64,000 nt of DNA from Glycomyces sambucus (lineage in GTDB: Bacteria > Actinomycetota > Actinomycetes > Mycobacteriales > Micromonosporaceae): positions 186,001 to 250,000 of the forward strand of contig NZ_FNGF01000003.1 in NCBI RefSeq assembly GCF_900102815.1. Reading direction: 5' to 3'. The translations under genes and the position numbers were made by a program. The stretch's first letter is position 1, and every line of letters starts with the position of its first letter. A model generated the notes under the pieces. The model did no database searches, was not told the origin of the DNA, and saw nothing but the letters and a program-made list of their open reading frames with translations. Positions 28,445 to 35,377 of this stretch are shown piece after piece.

Positions 28445-29359
28445 ATGGGATCAATTCTGAGCGGCGCCGAGGCCGCCTCCCTCGTCCGCGCCCTCCCGGG
28501 CGTCGACGCGGTCGGCCTCGAGGCGCGCGCGGCGGGGCTGTCGACCCGCTCGGTCAAGACGACGTCGAAGGCGCAGGTGATCGACCTGGCCATCAGCATG
28601 ATCGACCTCACCACGCTCGAAGGCGCCGACACCCCCGGCAAGGTCCGCTCCCTCGCCGCGAAGGCGATGCGGCCCGACGGCGACGCGCCCGCCACCGCCG
28701 CGGTGTGCGTCTACCCGTCGATGGTCGCCGCCGCGAAGGACGCCCTCCAGGGCTCCGAAGTCAAGGTCGCGTCCGTCGCCACCGGCTTCCCCGCCGGGCA
28801 GGTCCCGCTCGACGTGCGGCTCGCCGACACCGAGTCCGCGGTGCGCGCCGGGGCCGACGAGATCGACATGGTCATCAACCGCGGCGCGTTCCTCGCCGGG
28901 GACCTCGAACGGGTCTACCAGGAGATCCGGGCCGTCAAGGCCGCCGCCGGGGACGCCCGCCTCAAGGTCATCCTCGAGACCGGCGAGCTCGCCACCTACG
29001 ACGCGGTGCGCCGGGCCTCGTGGCTCGCGATGTACGCGGGCGCCGACTTCATCAAGACCTCCACCGGCAAGGTGGGCGTCAACGCGACCCTGCCGGTGAC
29101 GCTGCTGATGATGCAGGCCGTGCGCGACTACCGCGCCGCCACGGGCGTCCAGGTCGGCGTCAAGCCCGCCGGCGGCATCCGCAACACCAAGGACGCGGTC
29201 AAGTACCTCGTCACCGTGAACGAGGTCCTCGGCGACGACTGGCTGTCGAACGAGTGGTTCCGCTTCGGCGCGTCCAGCCTCCTCAACGACCTCCTCATGC
29301 AGCGCCAGAAGCTCAAGACCGGCCACTACTCCGGCCCCGACTACGTGACGGTGGACTAG
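28445..29359 (+). CDS. deoC: Deoxyribose-phosphate aldolase
   Basis: A 304-residue class I aldolase that cleaves 2-deoxyribose 5-phosphate to acetaldehyde and glyceraldehyde 3-phosphate. The Schiff-base Lys is residue 204 in ADFIKTSTGKVG. The proton-relay Lys is in GVKPAGGIRN, and Asp is in EIDMVIN. The ATG at 28445 follows a weak GGGTC; upstream codons do not look conserved. It is followed within two bases by an aldehyde dehydrogenase that can oxidise the acetaldehyde. Confidence 0.93.
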   Translation: MGSILSGAEAASLVRALPGVDAVGLEARAAGLSTRSVKTTSKAQVIDLAISMIDLTTLEGADTPGKVRSLAAKAMRPDGDAPATAAVCVYPSMVAAAKDALQGSEVKVASVATGFPAGQVPLDVRLADTESAVRAGADEIDMVINRGAFLAGDLERVYQEIRAVKAAAGDARLKVILETGELATYDAVRRASWLAMYAGADFIKTSTGKVGVNATLPVTLLMMQAVRDYRAATGVQVGVKPAGGIRNTKDAVKYLVTVNEVLGDDWLSNEWFRFGASSLLNDLLMQRQKLKTGHYSGPDYVTVD

Positions 29360-29361
29360 CC

Positions 29362-30780
29362 ATGTTCGAGTACGCCCCCGCGCCCGAGTCGGTGCGGCCG
29401 CAGATCAAGGAGCACTACGGGCTCTTCATCGACGGCGAGTTCGTCGACGCCGAGTCCGACTTCAAATCGGTGAACCCCGCCACCGAGGAGGTCCTGTTCA
29501 CCGTCGCCGAGGCCGACGAGGCCGACGTCGCGAAGGCCGTCGCCGCCGCCCGGCGCGCGTACGAGACCGTGTGGGGCCCCATGAGCGGCACCGAGCGCGG
29601 CAAGTACCTGTTCCGCATCGCCCGCCTCCTCCAGGAGCGCGCCCGCGAGTTCGCCGTCGCCGAGTCCCTCGACAACGGCAAGCCCATCAAGGAGACCCGC
29701 GACTTCGACGTGCCGACCGCGGCGCAGCACTTCTTCTACCACGCGGGCTGGGCCGACAAGCTCGCCTACGCGGGGCACGGGCCCGACCCGCGCCCGCTCG
29801 GCGTCGTCGGCCAGGTCATCCCGTGGAACTTCCCGCTGCTCATGCTCGCGTGGAAGATCGCGCCCGCGCTCGCGTGCGGGAACACGGTGGTGCTCAAGCC
29901 CGCCGAGACCACGCCGCTGACCGCGCTCATGTTCGCCGAGCTGTGCCAGGAGGCCGACCTGCCCCCGGGCGTGGTCAACATCCTCCCCGGCGCGGGCGCC
30001 GCCGGCGCCGCGGTCGTCGACAGCGCCGTGGACAAGGTCGCGTTCACCGGCTCCACCGCCGTCGGCCGCGCCATCGCCAAGGCCGTCGCCGGGTCCGAGA
30101 AGAAGGTGACGCTCGAACTCGGCGGCAAGGCCGCGAACATCGTGTTCGACGACGCCCCGATCGACCAGGCCGTCGAGGGCATCGTCAACGGCATCTTCTT
30201 CAACCAGGGCCACGTGTGCTGCGCCGGCTCGCGCCTCCTCGTCCAGGAGTCCGTCGCCGACGACGTGCTGGAGCGCCTGAAGGAGCGCGTCGCCACCCTC
30301 CGCGTCGGCGACCCCCTCGACAAGAACACCGACATCGGCGCCATCAACTCCGCCGCGCAGCTCGAGCGCATCACCGCCCTCACCGAGGCCGGGCGCGGCG
30401 AGGGCGCCGACGTGTGGCAGCCCGCCTGCGACCTGCCTGAGCAGGGTTTCTGGTTCCGCCCCACCGTGTTCACCGGCGTCCAGCAGTCCATGCGGATCGC
30501 GCAGGAGGAGATCTTCGGGCCGGTGCTCAGCGTCCTGACGTTCCGCACCCCCGACGAGGCGATCGCCAAGGCCAACAACACGCCCTACGGGCTGTCGGCC
30601 GGGGTGTGGACCGAGAAGGGCTCCAAGATCCTGTGGGCCGCCGAGCGGCTGCGCGCGGGCGTGGTGTGGGCCAACACGTTCAACCGGTTCGACGCCGCCA
30701 GCCCCTTCGGCGGCCTGAAGGAGTCCGGATACGGCCGCGAAGGCGGCCGCCAGGGACTGGAGGCGTACCTCGATGTCTGA
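29362..30780 (+). CDS. NAD(P)+ aldehyde dehydrogenase
   Basis: A 472-residue complete ALDH. Seen: IPWNFPLLMLAWKIAPALA, NAD-binding FTGSTAVGR, catalytic Glu in LELGGKAANIVF, catalytic Cys as the first Cys of NQGHVCCAGSR, and EEIFGPVLSV and SPFGGLKESGYGREGG at the C-terminus. It starts two bases after the deoC stop. Its probable role is to oxidise acetaldehyde released by DeoC to acetate. Its last eight bases overlap the start of the next gene, a half-length relative. Confidence 0.9.
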   Translation: MFEYAPAPESVRPQIKEHYGLFIDGEFVDAESDFKSVNPATEEVLFTVAEADEADVAKAVAAARRAYETVWGPMSGTERGKYLFRIARLLQERAREFAVAESLDNGKPIKETRDFDVPTAAQHFFYHAGWADKLAYAGHGPDPRPLGVVGQVIPWNFPLLMLAWKIAPALACGNTVVLKPAETTPLTALMFAELCQEADLPPGVVNILPGAGAAGAAVVDSAVDKVAFTGSTAVGRAIAKAVAGSEKKVTLELGGKAANIVFDDAPIDQAVEGIVNGIFFNQGHVCCAGSRLLVQESVADDVLERLKERVATLRVGDPLDKNTDIGAINSAAQLERITALTEAGRGEGADVWQPACDLPEQGFWFRPTVFTGVQQSMRIAQEEIFGPVLSVLTFRTPDEAIAKANNTPYGLSAGVWTEKGSKILWAAERLRAGVVWANTFNRFDAASPFGGLKESGYGREGGRQGLEAYLDV

Positions 30781-31657
30781 ACACGCTGAGCGACTGCGGG
30801 TGAAGAAGACCTACAAGCTGTACCTCGGCGGGAAGTTCCCCCGCTCGGAGTCCGGAAGGAGCTACCCGGTGAGCAGCCCCGACGGCGCCGAGCTCGCGAA
30901 CGCCGCGCTCGCCAGCCGCAAGGACGCCCGCGACGCCGTCGCCGCCGCCCGCAAGGCCCAGCGGCCCTGGGCCGGGCAGACCGCGTACCTGCGCGGGCAG
31001 ATCCTCTACCGCGCCGCCGAGATGCTCGAAGGCCGCGCCGGCCAGTTCGCCGAAGAACTCGCCGACGCCACCGGCGCGGACGCGCACGACGCCCTCGGCA
31101 CCGTCGAGGCCGCGATCGACCGGCTCGTCCACTACGCGGGCTGGACCGACAAGTACGCCTCTGTCCTCGGCGGCGCCAACCCCGTCGCCGGGCCGTACTT
31201 CAACCACACCACGCCCGAGGCGCTCGGCGTCGTCGCCGCCGTCGCCCCGCACGACGACCCGCTCCTGGGACTGGTCGACGCGTTCGCGCCCGCCATCGCC
31301 GCCGGGAACACCGTCGTCGTCCTCGCCAGCGAGGCGAAGCCGCTGCCGGCCCTGAGCCTCGGCGAGGTCCTGGCGACCTCCGACCTGCCCGGCGGGGTCG
31401 TGAACCTGCTGAGCGGCAAGACCGCCGAGGTCGCGCCGCACCTCGCGTCCCACGCCGACGTCAACGGCCTCGACCTCACCGGGGTCGCCGACACCGCGCT
31501 CGCCGCCGACCTCGAGGCCGCCGCCGCCCAGACCCTCAAGGTCGTCCGGCGCCCCGGCCGGGGCGCCGACGCGCTCGACCTGCTGCGCCAGTGGACCGAG
31601 TACAAGACCGTGTGGCACCCGGCCGGAATGGCCGCGGGCGCGGGCGGGGCGTACTAG
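30773..31657 (+). CDS. Half-length aldehyde dehydrogenase-like protein lacking the catalytic domain
   Basis: A 294-residue protein aligned by eye with the N-terminal (NAD-binding) half of ALDHs: LYLGGKFPRSESGRSYPV, AVAAARKAQRPWAGQTAYLRG, LGVVAAVAPHDDPLLGLVDAFAPAIAAGNT. It has no LELGG, no catalytic Cys and no C-terminal oligomerisation arm. WNFP of active enzymes is replaced by HDDP. Codon use is normal and no missing half follows in any frame before the terminator, so it looks maintained rather than decayed. It may be a regulatory or structural partner of the preceding enzyme, with which it overlaps by eight bases. Confidence 0.78.
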   Translation: MSEHAERLRVKKTYKLYLGGKFPRSESGRSYPVSSPDGAELANAALASRKDARDAVAAARKAQRPWAGQTAYLRGQILYRAAEMLEGRAGQFAEELADATGADAHDALGTVEAAIDRLVHYAGWTDKYASVLGGANPVAGPYFNHTTPEALGVVAAVAPHDDPLLGLVDAFAPAIAAGNTVVVLASEAKPLPALSLGEVLATSDLPGGVVNLLSGKTAEVAPHLASHADVNGLDLTGVADTALAADLEAAAAQTLKVVRRPGRGADALDLLRQWTEYKTVWHPAGMAAGAGGAY

Positions 31658-31666
31658 CAACCGAAA

Positions 31667-31702
31667 CGGAGGGCCTTTTCGCAGTGGCGGAAGGGCCCTC
31701 CG
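31667..31702 (+). terminator. Terminator of the deoC operon
   Basis: A 9-bp stem (31667-31675 with 31694-31702) with an 18-base loop begins nine bases after the last gene of the operon. Confidence 0.7.
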
Positions 31703-31799
31703 CGCTATCCACAAAGAAAAGCGCACACCGGATGCGGAGCGGTGCGCACTCGGGTCGTAGGCTGTTCCCCAGCTAGACGACCTACGGGAGGGACGCGAC

Positions 31800-32675
31800 A
31801 TGGCGGCCGAATCTGACGCGCCGGAGCGCGGCGCCGAGACCGAGAAGCTCTGGAACGAGACCGGGGTGGACCCGGTCGAACTCCACCTGGGCAAGGACTC
31901 GGGGTACACCCTGCGCGCCTACCGGATGTCGGACACCCTCCCGGGTGCGAAGGCGGACCGGGACGCGGCCGAGGACGACGACACCGTTGACGGCACCGAC
32001 GAAGACGACGACGAGGGCGCCGAGGCCCTCGACGCCCTGGACCCGGACGGCGACCGCGAGCGGCCCGAGGCCGACGACGAGCGGGTGCTCCCCGAGGACC
32101 CCGACGCCGGCGAGCCCGACCCGGCCGACTTCGAGGACGAGGCCCCCGAGGCCGACGAGGCCGAGGAGGAGGACGCCCTCGACGCCGAGCCCGAGGAGGT
32201 CCCGGTCTTCCTGACCCGCAAGGGGAAGCTGCTGGTGTTCCGCGAGCGGGCCGCCCTCGTCGCGTACGTCAAGGGCAACGACGACCACGACCTCGCCGTC
32301 ATCGACGAGTACGCCGACCTCCGGGACCGCGTGGACGTGGACGACATCGTCTGTGACGAGAACGACATCTACGAGCTCGACCTCGTCGTCGCGAACCTCC
32401 GCGGCGGCCAGGAGGGCTGGGAGCCCGAGCTGCTCATCAAGGCCGCCGAGGCCGGCCGCGACCTCGGGTACGCGCTCAAGAACGACTCCGTCGTCGCCGC
32501 GCTCGCGCCCGGGTCCCCCCTCGACGACCTCGACGAGACCTTCCGCATCGTCGCCGAAGGCGGCCTCAAGGGCAGGTTCGCCAAGCGCCGCCTCAAGCGC
32601 AACGACCCGCAGCAGGCGGCCATCGCCTGGCGCGGCGTCATCGCGAAGATCAACGACCATGTGGAATGGCGCTGA
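31800..32675 (+). CDS. Acidic conserved-looking protein of unknown function
   Basis: A 291-residue protein I do not recognise by function. Residues 1-45 form a small domain (LWNETGVDPVELHLGKDSGYTLRAYR). Residues 52-138 are a strongly acidic, disordered Asp/Glu/Ala/Pro linker. Residues 139-291 form an alpha/beta domain (VPVFLTRKGKLLVFRER, then IYELDLVVANLRGGQEGWEPELLI) ending in a basic helix (KRRLKRNDPQQAAIAWR). The ATG at 31800 has GGGAGGG nine bases upstream. It is a single gene with its own terminator. No signal peptide or membrane segment is seen. The acidic linker with a basic end could suit a nucleic-acid-associated protein, but nothing proves it. Confidence 0.75.
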   Translation: MAAESDAPERGAETEKLWNETGVDPVELHLGKDSGYTLRAYRMSDTLPGAKADRDAAEDDDTVDGTDEDDDEGAEALDALDPDGDRERPEADDERVLPEDPDAGEPDPADFEDEAPEADEAEEEDALDAEPEEVPVFLTRKGKLLVFRERAALVAYVKGNDDHDLAVIDEYADLRDRVDVDDIVCDENDIYELDLVVANLRGGQEGWEPELLIKAAEAGRDLGYALKNDSVVAALAPGSPLDDLDETFRIVAEGGLKGRFAKRRLKRNDPQQAAIAWRGVIAKINDHVEWR

Positions 32676-32734
32676 CCGCACGCCGGTCAATCCACCGAAC
32701 AGCCCATTGCGGATGGGCCGCCGAGTCCGAATTC

Positions 32735-32767
32735 CGGAGCCGCCGCGCCTGTCGCGCGGCGGCTCCG
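32735..32767 (+). terminator. Terminator of the acidic protein gene
   Basis: A perfect 14-bp stem (32735-32748 with 32754-32767) with a 5-base loop lies in the 314-base gap before the next gene. Further on, gcagaa/ttctgc (32875-32880 and 32888-32893) form a small inverted repeat in the presumed promoter region of the gene at 32990. Confidence 0.8.
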
Positions 32768-32989
32768 CTGCGTCATTCCACAAGGGAACACCCAGGTCGC
32801 GACTGCCAGCGAATTGACGGTTATGCCTGCTATGACCTTCGCTCCGTAGGTGAACCCGCACTGGTTGTCCGCTTGCAGAACCGAGTATTCTGCGGAAAAC
32901 TGATAACGGACTGGTAAAAACGGGCCGGGCTCCAGCCCCGGCGACAGGGGACAGCGCCGGCTGCGCGCCCTACGAGAGGAGCTCCGCGG

Positions 32990-34555
32990 GTGCAAGTGTT
33001 CTGCGGCATCACCACCGACCAGCAGGTGTCCGGGGCCGGGCACGGCGACACCGCGTGCGCCGTCGCCCTCGTCGCCGCGGGCGGCAGCCTCATCGCCACC
33101 GACACGTTCGGCGACGATCCGCGCGGCTGGGTCCGCCTCAACGGCCTCCTCGCCAGGTCGGCCCCCGGCCAGTCGGTCTCGGTCGCGGTGGACGGCGACG
33201 TCCTCCAGCTCGCCGAGTTCGCCGCCGCCGCCGGACAGCTCGTGGTCCGCGCCGACATCCCCGCCTCCCGCTCCAAGGACGCCCTCGACGACGCCATCGC
33301 GATCGCCCGCGGACTCGCCACCGGCGAGGTCGCCGGGCCGCCGCTCGCCGCACGCCCTGAGATGGCCGCTCTGCGCCCCATCCTGGACACGGTGGCCTCG
33401 GCCGCCAGGGCCCGCCACGACGCGGCAGAGGCGCTCACGTGCCTCCTGCGCGCGGTCTTCCCGGCGGCGCTGGCCGCGTGGGACGACCCGAGCGAGGCCA
33501 ACGCCGTCGCGATCCTCACCCGGCTCCCGCAGCCCGGTGCGCTCCAGTCCATCTCGACCGAGGAGCTCGCCGCCGACCTCGCGACCGTGGCCGACCCCGG
33601 CCAGGTCGCCGCGATGGCCGGCGCGCTCACCGAGGCGATCCGGGAGATCGGCGGCGGGGACGACCCGTCGGTGGCCCCCTCCGTCTCCGCGACCGCCGAC
33701 GCGGTCTCGGCATGGGACCGGTCCCTGGAGGGCCTCATCGGCCTGCTGCAGGCCAAGCGGCCCAAACCCGAAGCGGCGCCGCACGTCTCGCAGCCGCTCC
33801 CCCACCAGTCGCAGCCGCAGGTGCCGCAGCCGCAGGAGGACCGCACCGCGGCCGCCCGCAGGCGCGGCCGCGGGCACGACACCGACACGCACCGGACCGT
33901 CCGCCTCCCCGGGGACCTGCCCGACCGCCAGAGCCTGCGGGCCCTGGACCCGGCCTCGCAGCTCCACTCGGTGCTGCCGGACCTCGAAGCGACGCAGGTC
34001 ATCCCGGACTCGTTCTCGTCGCCGTCGATGCAGCAGCCGGTCGACTCCGAAGGCGGGCACACCCGCTCGATCCGGCGCCGCCGGGCCGAGCCGGCCGAGC
34101 TCCCCCACAACGACGACGCGCCGCGCCGCCACCCGTGGCAGCCGCGCGAGGACGTCAACATCGTCGACGTGGCGAGCCTCGCCGCCGACGACGACGGCCT
34201 GCTCATCTTCGGCCAGGCCAAGAGCGCCTGGTTCAAGCGGCCCGAGAGCGAAGAGCCCGAGACCGAGTCGTGGAACCTCCCCGGCGACGACGGGTGGCGC
34301 ACCGCCCGCTCGGCCACCGAGTCCCCCGCGACCGAGGAGCCGACTACGGCGGCGGGCCTGCCGCGGCGCAAGCCGCAGGCGAACCTCGTCCCAGGCGCGG
34401 TCGTCGCCGACGAGCACCCGCGCTTCGACGAGCCGATCGACCGCGACCCGGAGCTGCTGGCGCAGAACACCGCCGGTTACTTCCGGGGCTGGGGCCGCGC
34501 TCGCGGCGGACGTCCCGGCATGGCGTCGCGGACGGAGAGGATGGCGGCCCGATGA
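32990..34555 (+). CDS. IS110 transposase-like N-terminal domain joined to a conservon-kinase-like tail
   Basis: This is a 521-residue protein. Residues 3-200 follow the IS110 (DEDD/RuvC-like) transposase order: VFCGIT where transposases have VGID; a strand and turn GGSLIATDTFGDDPRGWVRL; VSVAVDGD at 63-70; SRSKDALDDA at 93-102, like the KSDAxDA motif; helices ending in LLRAVFPAALAAWDD at 152-166; and LTRLPQPGALQSIS at 176-189. The first catalytic Asp is Thr here. The IS110 C-terminal domain is absent. Residues 255-400 are disordered and Pro/Gln/Arg-rich. The tail has LLIFGQAKSAWFK at 404-416, DDGW at 433-436 and TTAAGLPRRKPQANLVPGAV at 452-471; related motifs occur in the kinase at 39301-42501. 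The GTG at 32990 and the stop overlap with the Roadblock gene (ATGA) indicate coupling. No terminal repeats are seen. Confidence 0.72.
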   Translation: MQVFCGITTDQQVSGAGHGDTACAVALVAAGGSLIATDTFGDDPRGWVRLNGLLARSAPGQSVSVAVDGDVLQLAEFAAAAGQLVVRADIPASRSKDALDDAIAIARGLATGEVAGPPLAARPEMAALRPILDTVASAARARHDAAEALTCLLRAVFPAALAAWDDPSEANAVAILTRLPQPGALQSISTEELAADLATVADPGQVAAMAGALTEAIREIGGGDDPSVAPSVSATADAVSAWDRSLEGLIGLLQAKRPKPEAAPHVSQPLPHQSQPQVPQPQEDRTAAARRRGRGHDTDTHRTVRLPGDLPDRQSLRALDPASQLHSVLPDLEATQVIPDSFSSPSMQQPVDSEGGHTRSIRRRRAEPAELPHNDDAPRRHPWQPREDVNIVDVASLAADDDGLLIFGQAKSAWFKRPESEEPETESWNLPGDDGWRTARSATESPATEEPTTAAGLPRRKPQANLVPGAVVADEHPRFDEPIDRDPELLAQNTAGYFRGWGRARGGRPGMASRTERMAAR

Positions 34556-34977
34556 GCGCCAATCTGGGCGTCTACGAGCGGTCCCTGAGCATGCTGCTCG
34601 GGTCGCTGGTGGCGCGCACTCCGGGGCTGTCGCACGCGGTCCTGGTGAGCGTCGACGGGCTGCCGCTCGCAGTGTCCGCCGGGCTGCCCAAGGAGCGCGC
34701 CGACCAATTGGCGGGCATCGGGTCCGGACTCCTGTCGATCGGCGAGGGTGCCGGGCGTTCGATGGACCACGGTCCGGCGCAGCAGGTCATCGTCGAGATG
34801 GCCGAGGGCGTGCTGCTCGCGGCTCCGGTCGGGCCGCAGATCTGCCTGACGCTGCTGGCGGTGTCGCAGTGCGACCGCGAGCAGCTCGGGTACGAGCTGG
34901 GGCAGTTCACGATGCAGGTGGGGCCGCTCCTCAACGAGGCCCTGACCAACACCGGCTCGATCCCGAAGGTCGTCTGA
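34552..34977 (+). CDS. Roadblock/LC7-domain protein (CvnB-like)
   Basis: A 141-residue Roadblock fold paralogous to the conservon protein at 38857-39255. Shared features include a GLSHAVLVSVDGLPLAVS strand pair, LPKERADQLAGIGSGLLSIGEGAG, VIVEMAEGVLLAAPVG and a final helix. In conservons this protein is the small-GTPase-associated scaffold. Here its partner is the transposase-like protein upstream, with which it overlaps by four bases; there is no kinase, DUF742 or GTPase in this small operon. It may use the GTPase of the full conservon 3 kb away, which is inference. Confidence 0.88.
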   Translation: MSANLGVYERSLSMLLGSLVARTPGLSHAVLVSVDGLPLAVSAGLPKERADQLAGIGSGLLSIGEGAGRSMDHGPAQQVIVEMAEGVLLAAPVGPQICLTLLAVSQCDREQLGYELGQFTMQVGPLLNEALTNTGSIPKVV

Positions 34978-35084
34978 GGCGGGTCTTCGGAGCAAGCGCA
35001 TGCACGGCCCTGGGGCGTGAGCCTCGGGGTCGTTTTGCGTCGTCTCATGGTTCGGTTTTGTTGGTGGCCTTGAGGTGTCGGTGG

Positions 35085-35243
35085 GGTCTTGGTCAGAGCG
35101 GCGGCGACGAAGGGGGAGGTTGGACTCGGCCTCCGTTGTCGGCCATGGGGTGTCGCTCGGGCCCGAGTCCTGAGGCGGCGACGAAGAGGTCAGACGGTTC
35201 TCGACTTCCGTTGGCGGCCTTCGGGTTCGACTTGGGCTCGGGG
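35085..35243 (+). repeat. Left arm: two degenerate ~74-base repeats upstream of the HNH gene
   Basis: Two units with identical 12-base cores (gcggcgacgaag at 35101-35112 and 35175-35186) and loosely matching flanks (ccgttg, ggcc, then a TCG-rich end) lie in the 400-base gap before the HNH gene. A weaker third copy may precede them. The sequence 35167-35183 matches, at 16 of 17 bases, the reverse complement of 37308-37324 in the array downstream of the gene. The rest of the gap (35244-35377) is AT-richer and probably holds the promoter. Confidence 0.6.
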
Positions 35244-35377
35244 CGAACAATCCTCATCAAAGTTCACTCTTCAGGGTGTTGGCACCTCTCTCAACATCAG
35301 TCACAATTGAGTCACAACCATCGAACAGGCACACGGAAAACAGCAAGGCATTCGAGAACAGAACGGGGGTGACACCG

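Noticed and set aside
28387-29361. Upstream extension of the aldehyde dehydrogenase frame through deoC.
   Set aside because: It is the out-of-frame shadow of deoC; the ATG at 29362 begins at the conserved ALDH N-terminus.
32990-34555. Intact IS110 insertion sequence.
   Set aside because: The second transposase domain is missing, the first catalytic Asp is replaced, no element ends are visible, and the gene is coupled to a Roadblock gene.
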